Shown: positions 1 through 8,616, numbered from the stretch's first letter. The stretch: 64,000 bases of DNA from Rugamonas fusca (GCF_014042365.1 NZ_JACEZS010000005.1:62001-126000), one strand, 5' to 3'. Numbers and translations: made by a program. The notes: generated from the sequence alone by a model not told the origin.

Positions 1-1
1 C

Positions 2-289
2 ATCGGCGCCGTGGACGCCAACGGCGCCTTCAACAACACGCCGTGGACCATCGCGGCCGTGGCGGCCCAGCCCGGCGTGATCAACGCGCTGACGGACGAG
101 ACCGGGCCGCGCCTGCACATCGGCATCGACTGGCCCGACAGCCGCTACGGCAATGGCACGGTGCCCACCGGCGGCATGGTGATCGACAACATCTCGTTCG
201 CCAGCCCCAACCAGCCCACGGTGGACCTGGGTTCCTCGCGCATCGGCTCGATGCAGATCCAGTATCTCGACATCAAATTCAGGCGCTGA
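2..289 (+). CDS. FilA/DUF6160-like surface protein, 3' end only
   Basis: The open frame runs in from before the window, so only about the last 95 residues are seen. The tail has a hydrophobic/polar alternating pattern typical of beta-rich surface proteins, with the stretch GGMVIDNISFASP and a final QIQYLDIKFRR. I link it to the FilA/DUF6160 group mainly because the next gene, 3 bp downstream, has the characteristic N-terminus of that group. Both are probably secreted or outer-membrane proteins made from one transcript. The N-terminus and any signal peptide lie outside the window, so the family call is an inference from context. Confidence 0.55.
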   Translation: MGAVDANGAFNNTPWTIAAVAAQPGVINALTDETGPRLHIGIDWPDSRYGNGTVPTGGMVIDNISFASPNQPTVDLGSSRIGSMQIQYLDIKFRR

Positions 290-292
290 CCG

Positions 293-760
293 ATGAAACG
301 TCTATGGTTCACCTTGCTGGCGCTGGCCGGCTGCACCCAAGCCCTGGCCGGCGGCCTGCGTCCGCTGGAAGACACGGAAATGTCGAACGTGACCGGTGGC
401 GACGGCATCAGCTTCGCGGCCCACATCGTGCTCAACGATCCCACCCTGGTGGGCGCCGTGGCCGACAGCCGTTTGTCGCTGGGCTTCAATGGCGATGGCC
501 AGAACCGCTACCTGGTGATCAAGAACCTGCGCGGCAGCATCGACATGTGGGCCGTCAGCCTTGGCGTGCAGCAGCGCAGCGATGGCGGCGGCGACACCAT
601 CACCATCGGCTTGCCCGGCTATGTGCGCTACGGCAATTTCGGCTTCGAATCGCTGAGCGTGCAGACCGACCCGACGGCGCCCGTCACGGGCAACCTGGGC
701 AGCCTGAACATCAACGGCAACGTCTCGTTGCAAGGCCAGGTGCGGCTATGGTCGCATTGA
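293..760 (+). CDS. FilA/DUF6160-like secreted protein
   Basis: A 155-residue protein with a signal peptide (MKRLWFTLLALAGCTQALAG) followed by LRPLEDTEMSNVTGGDGIS. The L-x-L-x-D-x-E-M-S-x-V-T-G-x-D-G-I pattern right after the signal peptide is what I know from FilA/DUF6160 proteins of Acinetobacter, Pseudomonas and relatives, where some sit in pilus-like (fil) operons. The rest is predicted beta-rich and glycine-rich with no catalytic motif. It starts 3 bp after the previous stop, so the two are almost certainly co-transcribed. No usher or chaperone gene lies downstream inside the window; the rest of the operon would have to be upstream. Confidence 0.65.
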   Translation: MKRLWFTLLALAGCTQALAGGLRPLEDTEMSNVTGGDGISFAAHIVLNDPTLVGAVADSRLSLGFNGDGQNRYLVIKNLRGSIDMWAVSLGVQQRSDGGGDTITIGLPGYVRYGNFGFESLSVQTDPTAPVTGNLGSLNINGNVSLQGQVRLWSH

Positions 761-807
761 CTTTGGGGGCACCGACCATGCGCATCGTCTGACGCACCGC
801 CCGCCCC

Positions 808-2019
808 TCAGGCCGGCTGGCGCTGTGCGGCAGGCGCCAGGTATTCGGTCACGAACACGCCCAGCGCCAGGGCGGGAAAAGCCAGCCCCGCCAGCAGCAC
901 ACCGTGCCAGCCATGGTGGGCGAACATCCATCCCCCCAGCGACGAACCGGCCGCGCCGCCCATGAAGAACAGCGCCATGTACAGCCCGTTCAGGCGGCTG
1001 CGGATCTCCGCGCCGAGCGCGAAGATGGCGCGCTGGCCCACCACCAGGCTGGCCGAGACGCCCATGTCGAGCACGATGGAGGCGGCCACCAGCAAGGCCA
1101 GATCGGCCACCCGGCCCGCATGCACCAGCAGCGGCGCGGCGAACGCCAGCGCGCCCAGGGTCAGCGCCAGCGCCGTGGTGGGGCGACTGTGGCCACGGTC
1201 GGCCAGGCGGCCGGCGACGGGCGAGGCGATGGCGCCGGCCACGCCGGCCAGCGCGAACAGGGCCACGCCGTTCTGGTCCAGCTGATAATACGGTCCCATC
1301 AGGGCCAGCGGCACCGTGGTCCAGAACAGGCTGAAGGCGCCGAACATGCAAGCCTGGTAGGCGGCGCGCCGGCGCAGGATGGGCGTGGTTTTCAGCAACT
1401 GCCACATCGATCCCAGCAGTGCCGGATAACGCAGCGTGGCCACCGGCTGGCGCAGCGGCAGGCGCCGCCGCAGCAGCAGCGCCAGCGCGGCCGTGCCCAC
1501 GGCCGACACGACGAAGATGGCGTGCCAGCCCAGCGCGCCGGCCACCAGGCTGGCCACGGGCCGGGCCAGCATGATGCCCAGCAGCAGCCCGCTCATGACC
1601 TTGCCCACGGTCTGGCCGCGTGTCTCGGGCAAGGACAGGTGGGCCGCGAACGGCACCAGCACCTGGGCCGCGACGGAACCGAGGCCGATGCACAGCGCGG
1701 CGGCCAGGAACACGGGCGCGCTGCCGGCCACGGACGCGGCCAGCAGGGCCGCCGCGCTGGTCAGCAGGGCGGTGACGATCAGGCGCCGGTTTTCCAGCAG
1801 GTCGCCCAGCGGCACGATGAACAGCAGGCCCAGGCAGTAGCCGATTTGCGTCAGCGTGACGATCAGGCCGGCCGCGCCGGGCGCCATGCCGGTGTCGCGG
1901 CTGATGGGGCCAACCAAGGTTTGCGCGTAGTACAGGTTGGCCACGATCAGGCCGGTGGCGATGGCCAGCAGCCACACCATGGCCGGGGCGATGTCTTGTT
2001 GTGGATGCGTCGTGGTCAC
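808..2019 (-). CDS. MFS transporter (drug-efflux type)
   Basis: A 403-residue integral membrane protein with about 12 hydrophobic segments and the MFS loop motif in the form GDLLENRR after TM2, so a proton-driven carrier of the inner membrane. The second half has the matching GRLADRGHSRP loop. Substrate cannot be read from sequence; the general shape fits the DHA/YgaY-like exporters. I chose the GTG at 2019 rather than the longer open frame reaching 2127, because GGAG lies 6 bases before it (2026-2029 on this strand) and the extra N-terminal residues are arginine-rich and unlike a transporter start. It is divergent from the solute-binding protein at 2172. Confidence 0.85.
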   Translation of the reverse strand: MTTTHPQQDIAPAMVWLLAIATGLIVANLYYAQTLVGPISRDTGMAPGAAGLIVTLTQIGYCLGLLFIVPLGDLLENRRLIVTALLTSAAALLAASVAGSAPVFLAAALCIGLGSVAAQVLVPFAAHLSLPETRGQTVGKVMSGLLLGIMLARPVASLVAGALGWHAIFVVSAVGTAALALLLRRRLPLRQPVATLRYPALLGSMWQLLKTTPILRRRAAYQACMFGAFSLFWTTVPLALMGPYYQLDQNGVALFALAGVAGAIASPVAGRLADRGHSRPTTALALTLGALAFAAPLLVHAGRVADLALLVAASIVLDMGVSASLVVGQRAIFALGAEIRSRLNGLYMALFFMGGAAGSSLGGWMFAHHGWHGVLLAGLAFPALALGVFVTEYLAPAAQRQPA

Positions 2020-2126
2020 GGCGGACTCCGGTAGTCGGTAGCCGGCCATTCTACCGGCGCCCGCCGATTGTTGCTGAGCGCGCCCCAGTTTGATGTGGGG
2101 TGGAAATTCTGGCGCGCAACAACGCA

Positions 2127-2132
2127 TATAAT
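2127..2132 (+). promoter_or_regulatory. TATAAT -10 element for the solute-binding protein gene
   Basis: A perfect TATAAT. Transcription would begin near 2139, which argues against using the ATG at 2139 and for the ATG at 2172. No clear -35 hexamer is visible at normal spacing. Confidence 0.5.
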
Positions 2133-2171
2133 TCCATCATGGGTGGACATCACAATACAGGACGGGGCGGA

Positions 2172-2933
2172 ATGGGGGGCACGGCCGCGCGCGCGTCGCG
2201 TCCGCCGGTGCGTCTGCGGCTGGCGGCCCTGATGCTGGCGCTGGCCGTGGCCGCGGCAGGTGCGGCGGCCGCGCCGCCGTCGCTGGTGGTGCTGGTGGAC
2301 ACGGGAACGGAAATGCCCATGGCCGCGTTTCGCGAGAACCAGCTGGTCGATGGCATGCACCACGACCTCGGCCTGGCGCTGGCGGCCGCGCTGGGCCGGC
2401 AAGCCGTGTTCCTGGGCCTGCCCCGCAAGCGCATCGGGATGGCGCTGGAGCAGGGTCAGGCGGACCTGATCTGCATGTACATTCCCGCTTGGTTGCCGGG
2501 CAACTTCAACTGGAGCCAGCCGTTCTTCCCGCTGCGCGAGGTGGTGGTGACCGACACTACCGTGCCACGGCCCGCCGGGCTGGCCGACCTGAAGGGGCAA
2601 ACCATCGCCACCGTGCTGGGCTACTTCCACCCGGAACTGGAGCGGTTGCTGGGCCCTGGCTTCGTGCGCGAAGACGGCCCCTCCAGTTCCGCCAATTTGC
2701 GCAAGATGGCCGTGGGCCGGCTGCACCATGTCGTCACCCAGCAAAGCATGCTCGACTATCACCAGAAGACGGGGGAGCGGCTGTCCGTCTATCCGCCGTT
2801 GCTGGTCAAGTCCTACCAGGGGCAATGCGCCGTGTCGCCGCGCGGACAGGTCAGCGTGGAGGCCATCAACAAGGCCATCGGACACCTCGTCAAGGACGGG
2901 GAAGTGGCGCGCATCACGGCCCGCTACCAATAA
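2172..2933 (+). CDS. Transporter substrate-binding domain protein (SBP family 3)
   Basis: A 253-residue secreted protein: basic start, hydrophobic signal segment ending in AAAAPP, then a two-lobe periplasmic binding fold with DGMHHDLGLALAAALG in the first lobe and LADLKGQTIATVLGYFHPELE opening the second, both typical of SBP_bac_3 proteins. Many lone members of this family in Oxalobacteraceae have no ABC partners, as here; the neighbours are an MFS gene and a peptidase. The ligand is probably an amino acid-like compound but that is inference. Several in-frame starts exist; ATG 2172 is preferred because AGGA precedes it and the -10 element is at 2127. Confidence 0.75.
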   Translation: MGGTAARASRPPVRLRLAALMLALAVAAAGAAAAPPSLVVLVDTGTEMPMAAFRENQLVDGMHHDLGLALAAALGRQAVFLGLPRKRIGMALEQGQADLICMYIPAWLPGNFNWSQPFFPLREVVVTDTTVPRPAGLADLKGQTIATVLGYFHPELERLLGPGFVREDGPSSSANLRKMAVGRLHHVVTQQSMLDYHQKTGERLSVYPPLLVKSYQGQCAVSPRGQVSVEAINKAIGHLVKDGEVARITARYQ

Positions 2934-3005
2934 CGGCCAGTGCCCAGCAAGGCCGGCGGGCCCGTGCTAGACTCATTGCCCGATTATCACCTTTGTGAAA
3001 TTCTC

Positions 3006-4508
3006 ATGTTGAAAAAACTCGTGCTGCTGCCATTGCTGCTGGCGCCATGGCTGGGCCCCGCGTCGGCCGCACCCCTGAGCCAGAGCGCCACCGGCACGGC
3101 CGCCTACGCGCTGGCCACCTACCATGACGCGCTGATCGAGACGCTGGGACAGATGGTGCGCTACAACACGGTGGCCGATCCGGCCGTACCGTTCGAACAG
3201 AATCCGCAGCAGCAGGCGTTCAAGCGCTACCTGCAGGGCGAAGCACAACGGCTGGGGCTGGACTTCCACGACTATGGCCACGTGATGGTGATCGGCCTGG
3301 GCAGTGGCAGCGAGCGGGTCGGCATCATCACGCACGGTGACGTGCAGCCGGTCGATCCTTCGAAGTGGGCCAAATCGCCGTTCGAACTGGACCGTACCAG
3401 CGAGCCGGGCCGCCTGCTGGGCCGTGGCACGGAAGACGACAAGGGCCCGATCGCCACAGCCATGTATGCGATGAAGGCCATCCAGGACCGCAAGGTGCAG
3501 CTGAGCAAGCGGCTGGAGCTGTACGTGTACATGGCCGAGGAATCGGACTGGGCGCCGCTGCAGGCTTTCCTGAAGGACCACACGCCGCCCCAGATGAACA
3601 TCACGCTCGACTCCGAATATCCGGCCGTGACGGCGGAAAAAGGTTGGGGCGCGCTCAAGATCGCCATGCCGGCCCAAGCCGCGCCAGCCGGCGATGGCCC
3701 CGTGCTGCAATCGTTCAAGGGCGGCTTTTTCGGCAGCCAGATTCCGGAAGACGCCAGCGCCGTGATCACCCACGCGACGCCGGCGCTGGAAGCGCAAATC
3801 CGCGCCCGTGGCGCGGCCCAGTCCGGCATGCGTTACCAGTTCGCCTGGCAGGACGCTACGCTGACGGTCACGGCGCGCGGCCTGTCGGCCCATTCGTCCA
3901 AGCCCGAGGCGGGCGTCAACGCCATCAGCATGCTGGCCGATGCGCTGCAAGTGCGGCCGTGGCAGGGGACGGCGCCGGCCGCCATGGTCAGCCTGCTCAA
4001 CGAGCTGGTGGGGACGGGCTTGTACGGCGAACGCTTCGGTCACATCGCCTACCGCGACGCGTTCATGGGGCCAATGACGGTGGCGCCTACCGTGCTCAAG
4101 CAGAATGAAGCAGGGCTGGAATTGAACATCAACCTGCGCCGCCCGCGCGGCAAGAGCAAGGAGGAACTGGAAGCCCAGGTGCGGCAAGCGTTCGATGGCT
4201 GGAAGGCGGCGCACTTGCCGCAAGCCACGCTGACGGCCGAGATCGGCGAGCCGTGGCAGCAGGACAGCGCGCCCCAGCTCGATACGCTGCTGGCCGTGTT
4301 CGGCCATTACACGGGCCAGCGCGATGCGCATCCCGTGGCCATCGGCGGCAGTACCAATTCGCGCCTGTTCCCGCATGCCGTCAGCTTCGGCCCCGCCATG
4401 CCGCACACCGTCTACACGGGCCACTCCGAGCACGAGTTCATCACGGAAAAGCAGCTGTTGCTGAACTTGCAGATGTACACGGCGGCCATGGTGGAAATGG
4501 CGCGCTGA
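3006..4508 (+). CDS. M20 family dipeptidase (PepV/Sapep-like)
   Basis: A 500-residue metallopeptidase with a clear signal peptide (MLKKLVLLPLLLAPWLGPASA), so it acts in the periplasm or outside. The M20 metal site is visible in order: ITHGDVQP (H110, D112), GRGTEDDKGP (bridging D144 or D145), MAEESDW (catalytic E178 and E179) and LDSEYP (D202). The late H in SFGPAMPHTVYTGHSEHEF supplies the last ligand. The arrangement and the large lid domain match dipeptidase PepV/Sapep rather than ArgE or CPG2. Expected reaction: hydrolysis of short peptides. ATG 3006 is chosen because it begins the signal peptide; upstream in-frame codons give no plausible leader. Confidence 0.88.
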   Translation: MLKKLVLLPLLLAPWLGPASAAPLSQSATGTAAYALATYHDALIETLGQMVRYNTVADPAVPFEQNPQQQAFKRYLQGEAQRLGLDFHDYGHVMVIGLGSGSERVGIITHGDVQPVDPSKWAKSPFELDRTSEPGRLLGRGTEDDKGPIATAMYAMKAIQDRKVQLSKRLELYVYMAEESDWAPLQAFLKDHTPPQMNITLDSEYPAVTAEKGWGALKIAMPAQAAPAGDGPVLQSFKGGFFGSQIPEDASAVITHATPALEAQIRARGAAQSGMRYQFAWQDATLTVTARGLSAHSSKPEAGVNAISMLADALQVRPWQGTAPAAMVSLLNELVGTGLYGERFGHIAYRDAFMGPMTVAPTVLKQNEAGLELNINLRRPRGKSKEELEAQVRQAFDGWKAAHLPQATLTAEIGEPWQQDSAPQLDTLLAVFGHYTGQRDAHPVAIGGSTNSRLFPHAVSFGPAMPHTVYTGHSEHEFITEKQLLLNLQMYTAAMVEMAR

Positions 4509-4758
4509 CCAGCTTGCCTGGCTTGCCAGGCCCCGCCATGCCACGCGCGCGCCCGCAACGGCGCGCGCGCCGCCACGACTGTTTCCCCGTCATGGACAGG
4601 CGCCATTTTTTTGTTTCGCCGCTTCAAATAAATGCTGCCCGCAGGCACTTCCTGATTTACCATAGGCAACGGTGATGCCCGTCCTGGGCGCACTTTCTTC
4701 CTCGTTAATGTTGATGTATCCGCCCGCCGCACCGTACCCGGTGCGGCAAGGGGAAAGT

Positions 4759-5718
4759 ATGCGTTTGCCTATCCTGCGTTGGTCTGTCTTGTCCTATGTG
4801 TTGCCGGCCGTAGTGAGCCTGTTTTGCGCCGGCCCGGCGCCGGCCGTCGAAAGCCTGCCGACCGATGGCGCGGCCATCGCGGGTGCGGCCGCCTCGCCGC
4901 GCCACGGCGCGTTGTACCGGATCAGCCATAACGGCCACACGGGCTACCTGTATGGCACCATCCACGTCGGCCAGGGCGACGAAACGCTGATGGCGCCGGA
5001 AGCGGCGCGCGCGCTGGCCTCCGCCAGCAGCGTCGTGGTCGAACTCGACATCCGTTCCAACGCTGCCTTCCAGGCGGCCCTGGGCAAGCACGGCATGTAT
5101 GCGGAGGGCGACAGCATCGTCCATCACGTGGCGCCGGCCACCTTGCGCCAGCTGGTGCAGGCGCTGGCGCGCGCCGGCATCCCGCTGCGTGACGTGGAAC
5201 GCTACAAGCCCTGGTTGATCGGCAACATGCTGCAAGGCCTGGAACTGGACCGCAACGGCTACCGGCGCAGCGGCGCCGCCGAATACGTGCTGCTGGCCGC
5301 GGCCAGGCAACAGGACAAGACGGTGCGCGAACTGGAGAGCGCCGATTACCAGCTGGCCATGTTCGACTCGCTCGACGCCGCGCAGCAGGAACAGTACTTG
5401 CGCGAGAATCTGGCCGACCTTGCGGACGGCAACGCCCTCAAGCGTTCACTTGACCTGATCGCAGCGTGGCGCGCGGCCGATACGTCGCGCATCGATGCCG
5501 CGCTCCATGCGTTCACGGCGGGCTCCTCCATCAACGCCACGTTCATGCAGTCCACCTTGCTGGGCAAGCGCAATCCGGAAATGGCCAGCGCCATCGAACG
5601 CATCCTGCAGCAGGACCGGGTCGCCTTCGTGGGCGTGGGCCTGCTGCATCTGGCTGGCGCCAACGGCTTGCCGCAATTGCTCAAGCAACGCGGTTACGCC
5701 ATCGAACAGCTGTACTAG
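4759..5718 (+). CDS. TraB/GumN family protein
   Basis: A 319-residue protein with an N-terminal hydrophobic export signal (LPAVVSLFCAGPAPAVES) and the TraB/GumN signature GYLYGTIHVGQGDETLM near the start of the mature part. The family is an Erb/TIKI-like metal-dependent hydrolase superfamily by fold; the biochemical role of the bacterial secreted members is largely unknown. The ending VGLLHLAGANGLPQLLKQRGY is the conserved family C-terminal motif (G-x-x-H-x-x-G-x-x-x-L). ATG 4759 has AAGGGGA just before it. It stands alone, convergent with the lipoprotein gene at 5760. Confidence 0.85.
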   Translation: MRLPILRWSVLSYVLPAVVSLFCAGPAPAVESLPTDGAAIAGAAASPRHGALYRISHNGHTGYLYGTIHVGQGDETLMAPEAARALASASSVVVELDIRSNAAFQAALGKHGMYAEGDSIVHHVAPATLRQLVQALARAGIPLRDVERYKPWLIGNMLQGLELDRNGYRRSGAAEYVLLAAARQQDKTVRELESADYQLAMFDSLDAAQQEQYLRENLADLADGNALKRSLDLIAAWRAADTSRIDAALHAFTAGSSINATFMQSTLLGKRNPEMASAIERILQQDRVAFVGVGLLHLAGANGLPQLLKQRGYAIEQLY

Positions 5719-5759
5719 GCGCACCGCCTGGCCGTGCCCAACGCGGTGGCCGCGTGCAC

Positions 5760-6173
5760 TCAATAGCGCTGGACGGTGCCGTTGCTGTAGCGGATACGGT
5801 CGCCCACCTGGTAAGTGGGCATGCTGTCCACCACGACGGTTTGTTCCGTGCCATCGTCCAGTCTCAGCTTGACGCGGTAGACCTTGTCCGTGGGCGAGCC
5901 CATGGCGCCGCCGGCGGCCGCCGCGCCGACGGCGCCCACGCCCACATCCTGGCGCATCACCTGGTCGATGGCTTGCACCACGCCGTAGGAAGTCTGCGCC
6001 ATGGTCGTGCTGGTGCCGGAGGTGTCGGCAGTGCTGCTGCTTGTGCTGCTGGGCGTGCCATAGCTGCCGCTGGTGCCATCTGTCGAGCTCATGCGGTTGC
6101 TGTCCGTGCTGCTGCAGGCGGCCAGCAGCACGCACAATGCACCCATCCAGCGTATTGGTAGTTTGTTGTTCAT
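5760..6173 (-). CDS. Outer-membrane lipoprotein of the glycine-zipper type
   Basis: A 137-residue lipoprotein: signal peptide ending in LLAAC (lipidated C20), then a serine/threonine-rich linker, a short glycine/alanine zipper (VGAVGAAAAGGAMG) and a C-terminal beta-rich domain (VYRVKLRLDDGTEQTVVV, then YQVGDRIRYSNGTVQRY). The same architecture, zipper followed by a V-x-V-x-x-x-x-G domain ending in GTV-R, occurs in the protein at 46079-46681, so they are probably paralogues in the SlyB/17-kDa-antigen group of cell-envelope proteins. AAGGAG precedes ATG 6173. Exact function unknown. Confidence 0.75.
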   Translation of the reverse strand: MNNKLPIRWMGALCVLLAACSSTDSNRMSSTDGTSGSYGTPSSTSSSTADTSGTSTTMAQTSYGVVQAIDQVMRQDVGVGAVGAAAAGGAMGSPTDKVYRVKLRLDDGTEQTVVVDSMPTYQVGDRIRYSNGTVQRY

Positions 6174-6456
6174 GCTCTTCTCCTTGTGGGGTGTTGACGC
6201 CCGGTGATGCCGGGGTGGCAGGGCAAGCCCGCGATTGCGATGGGCTGCCAACGTAAGAGTAGCCATGCTGGCATTCGTTCGGCGCGCGATAGGGCGTATT
6301 GAGCGGGATCAAACCAGGGTGCGGCCAGCTTGTATCTGGCGCAAATAATTGTCTGACTATTACGTTCATTCCTCCAGCGAAAGAGTTGATTCACCTCAAA
6401 AGAATGCTGTCGCGGACACGCAATAATCGATGGGTAGCCATTCACAGGACAGCCAA

Positions 6457-6795
6457 ATGTTGACACGCGCGACAGATGACATTATCGAGCAACTAATTGA
6501 GGCAACTTATGGCGATCCGGCCGATGTCCGCCAGCGCCATGTGTTCGCGCACGCTTTGCACGGGCTGGTGCGGCTGGCCAAGTGCGAGCAATTGCTGGCG
6601 ATACGCAGTGACGTGGAGCGTGCCACGTCCCACCATGCCGGCCACAGCAGCAGGCAGCAGGCGCGTGCGCTGTTACACAAGATCGGGATGGAACTGGCGC
6701 GCGACGGCGGCGGCGGCGTGCCGCGCGGCCAACACGTCGATGGCCCCGCCCCCGACACGCCCGACACACTGCATGGCGATCTGGAGGATCGCTGA
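6457..6795 (+). CDS. Hypothetical protein
   Basis: A 112-residue soluble protein that I do not recognise. The first 80 residues are predicted helical (DDIIEQLIEATYGDPADVRQ, then HALHGLVRLAKCEQLLAIR), followed by a glycine/proline/aspartate-rich flexible tail. AGGA at 6446-6449 sits 7 bases before ATG 6457, and codon use matches neighbours, so I think it is real. It is convergent with the VanZ-like gene, 15 bp apart. No transmembrane or signal segment. Confidence 0.6.
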   Translation: MLTRATDDIIEQLIEATYGDPADVRQRHVFAHALHGLVRLAKCEQLLAIRSDVERATSHHAGHSSRQQARALLHKIGMELARDGGGGVPRGQHVDGPAPDTPDTLHGDLEDR

Positions 6796-6810
6796 CAGGC
6801 GCCTGCAGTT

Positions 6811-7212
6811 TCAGCCCGCCAGCGGGCCCTTGCCGCGGCGCCACAGCAGCCACATCACGCTGGCGGCCACCACGGCGGCCGTGCAGTCGACCAGCCAGTC
6901 CGACACGGCCGCATGGCGGTAGGGGAAGAAGCTTTGCACGTACTCGTCGAGCGCGCCCATCAGCGCTATCGTGAGCACTGCCTTGGCGGCGCGCATCGCG
7001 GCGCCGCCCGTGCCGCCGGTGAACAGCAGGAAGGTCAGGCCGGCGTAGGCGCACGCATGCAGTACCAGGCCGGAGGCCACTTCGCCGATATCGCTGCGGG
7101 CGCCAGGAATCGAGCCCAGCACCAGGATCAGCAGGTAGAGCACGATGGCGCTCCAGTAGCGCAGGCGGGCGTGGGTATCGGTCAGGAAAATCTGGTGGAG
7201 CAGGGCGGGCAT
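6811..7212 (-). CDS. VanZ-like family membrane protein
   Basis: A 133-residue protein with four hydrophobic segments. The family motifs are present: HACAYAGLTFLLF in the second segment region and the conserved acidic/aromatic patch LDEYVQSFFPYRHAAVSDWLVD before the last helix. VanZ-like proteins are inner-membrane proteins of unknown biochemical role; the namesake gives low-level teicoplanin resistance, but members like this are widespread and not resistance genes as such. No obvious ribosome-binding site precedes ATG 7212. A terminator for this strand lies at 7268, so this gene starts its own transcript. Confidence 0.82.
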   Translation of the reverse strand: MPALLHQIFLTDTHARLRYWSAIVLYLLILVLGSIPGARSDIGEVASGLVLHACAYAGLTFLLFTGGTGGAAMRAAKAVLTIALMGALDEYVQSFFPYRHAAVSDWLVDCTAAVVAASVMWLLWRRGKGPLAG

Positions 7213-7260
7213 GGGCTGGGCCGGGGAAAAATGATGTGAAAGATACCACGGCCCGGAGGA

Positions 7261-7287
7261 AAAAAAAGCCCGCTATTCAAAGCGGGC
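7261..7287 (-). terminator. Rho-independent terminator without an assigned gene
   Basis: Stem GCCCGC (7268-7273) / GCGGGC (7282-7287) with an 8-base loop; on the minus strand it is followed by a run of seven T (plus-strand A at 7261-7267). The SDR gene to the right has its own terminator, so this one may end an unannotated small transcript. Confidence 0.75.
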
Positions 7288-7299
7288 GCAAAAAACCCA

Positions 7300-7436
7300 T
7301 GCGGGCCAAGAGAGAGGTGACGGGCGCCGCCAGCGGGCTGCGCCAGGAATCCGGAGGTGGCGCGCCGGAACCTGTCCGGCGCGCCTGGCTGCAATCATGC
7401 GTATCGGTTGCATGTATTGCAGATGTGGCCAGTATA
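7300..7436 (-). ncRNA. Candidate small RNA ending at the 7268 terminator
   Basis: The evidence is indirect: a good intrinsic terminator on the minus strand with no protein gene in front of it, about 140 bp of structured GC-rich sequence including inverted CGCGCC/GGCGCG runs, and a TATACT at 7431-7436 that could be a -10 element. No acceptable -35 box is seen. I do not recognise the RNA as a known family. Confidence 0.25.
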
Positions 7437-7475
7437 GGGAGGGAATGTGACGTGGGCATGACAGGATGCAGCAAA

Positions 7476-7539
7476 GAAAAACCGTGTTACGTCCCCGATT
7501 TTGCTCCATGGGAAAATCGGGGACGTAACACGGTTTTTC
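7476..7539. repeat. Dispersed palindrome, copy A (27-bp perfect arms)
   Basis: Left arm 7476-7502 and right arm 7513-7539 are perfect inverted copies (27 of 27) around a 10-bp spacer (gctccatggg). The left arm contains CCGTGTTACGTCCCCGAT flanked by A and T runs. The same arm sequence recurs at 39656-39715 and 55404-55495. It resembles a REP/BIME-type element; neither arm looks like an IS end with a transposase beside it. Confidence 0.9.
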
Positions 7540-7544
7540 CACGG

Positions 7545-7576
7545 CGAAAAAAAAGCCCGCTGATGAAAGCGGGCTT
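7545..7576 (-). terminator. Terminator of the SDR gene
   Basis: Stem AAGCCCGC (7553-7560) / GCGGGCTT (7569-7576), 8-base loop, followed on the minus strand by a T run (plus-strand A 7547-7554). It lies about 120 bp after the SDR stop codon. Confidence 0.8.
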
Positions 7577-7698
7577 AAAACTATTTTCTTGGAGGAGAAT
7601 AGTGGAGACAGGTGTAATTATGCTGCGATGCGTTATATATGTCTAATTGTCGTTTCGGATACCAGTCATGCCTTTGAGTTATATCTCCCCGGAAACAC

Positions 7699-8463
7699 TC
7701 AATCCTTGACGGGAACGGTGTAATTGAGCGCGAGGCGGCCGCCGTCCACGAACAGGGTCTGGCCCGTCATGTAGCTGGCGTCGTCGCTGGCCAGGAAGGC
7801 GGCGATGGATGCCACTTCTTCCGGCTCGCCGCAGCGGCCCATGGGCGTGCGCGACAGGATGGTGTGGCGCGCTTCCGCGCTGCCCAGCACGGCTTTCTTG
7901 GCCAGTTCCGTCAGGATGGTGCCGGGGCCGATGCCGTTCACGCGCACGCCATGCGGCGCCAGGTTCAGCGCCATCACCTTGGTCAGCTGGTTGATGCCGC
8001 CCTTGGAGACGACGTAGGGCACCTGGTTGGGGATGGCCAGTTCCGAATTGACGCTGGACATGTTGATGATGCAGCCACTGTTGCGCTTGACCATCTCGCG
8101 CGCCACGGCCTGGCCGCACAGGAACATGGACTTGAGGTTGATGCGCAGCACGCGGTCGAAATCGTCCTCGGTCAGGTCGAGGAAGTCGGCGGCGTGGGTC
8201 ACGCCGGCGTTGTTGATCAGGATGTCGATCTGGCCGAACGCGGCCAGGGTGGCGGCCACCAGCGCGTCCACGTCGGCCTTCTGGCTGACGTCGGCCGCGA
8301 AGAAGCGGGCCTGTTCGCCCAGCGCGGCGGCGGCCTGGGCGCCTTCCTGCTTGATGTCGACCAGCATCACCTTGGCCCCTTCGGCCACCAGGCGTTGGGC
8401 GCAGGCCAGGCCGATGCCTTGGGTGGCGCCGGTCACTATCGCGACTTTATTTGTCAGTTTCAT
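7699..8463 (-). CDS. SDR family NAD(P)-dependent oxidoreductase
   Basis: A 254-residue classical short-chain dehydrogenase. Visible: cofactor loop TGATQGIG (11-18), an acidic VDIK at the end of beta-2 that favours NAD over NADP, NNAG, catalytic Ser in NMSSVNSE, YVVSK (Tyr and Lys) and the usual ending YMTGQTLFVDGG. The substrate is not predictable; related proteins are annotated as glucose dehydrogenase-like or 3-oxoacyl-ACP reductase-like. ATG 8463 (MKLTNK) is the better start: GGAAG lies upstream, while the ATG at 8478 has no ribosome-binding site. Single gene with its own terminator. Confidence 0.88.
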   Translation of the reverse strand: MKLTNKVAIVTGATQGIGLACAQRLVAEGAKVMLVDIKQEGAQAAAALGEQARFFAADVSQKADVDALVAATLAAFGQIDILINNAGVTHAADFLDLTEDDFDRVLRINLKSMFLCGQAVAREMVKRNSGCIINMSSVNSELAIPNQVPYVVSKGGINQLTKVMALNLAPHGVRVNGIGPGTILTELAKKAVLGSAEARHTILSRTPMGRCGEPEEVASIAAFLASDDASYMTGQTLFVDGGRLALNYTVPVKD

Positions 8464-8616
8464 CGGGTTCGCTTCCATGCTGAAGGTTGAGGGCGCTTGT
8501 GGCGCCCGGATCGGGACGGTGTAGCGGATTTTACCCCACCGTGACGGCCAATTTCGGGCGGCGGACGGGTGGCCGCGTTACAATTGAGGGTTTGCAATCG
8601 AATAAAGGGGCCCGTC

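Larger units (their letters stand above)
7213..7698. other. 486-bp intergenic regulatory patch without a convincing protein gene
   Basis: The patch lies between the VanZ-like gene and the SDR gene. It holds two minus-strand terminators (7268-7287 and 7553-7576) with the same 6-bp GCCCGC/GCGGGC stem core and 8-base loops, and a 64-bp palindrome (7476-7539). Between the left terminator and the palindrome are about 185 bp with no good open frame, a possible small-RNA gene on the minus strand. A TATACT sits on the minus strand at 7431-7436. Confidence 0.7.

Noticed and set aside
2139..2171. ATG at 2139 as start of the solute-binding protein
   Set aside because: It coincides with the predicted transcription start from the TATAAT at 2127-2132 and has no ribosome-binding site.
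2973..4544. Long minus-strand frame opposite the M20 peptidase
   Set aside because: Arginine/histidine/leucine-rich shadow typical of antisense frames in GC-rich genes; the plus strand has a full peptidase with all ligands.
7236..7646. Plus-strand open frame of 136 codons spanning the palindrome
   Set aside because: It runs through two terminators and palindrome copy A, and the protein is basic and compositionally odd with no ribosome-binding site.
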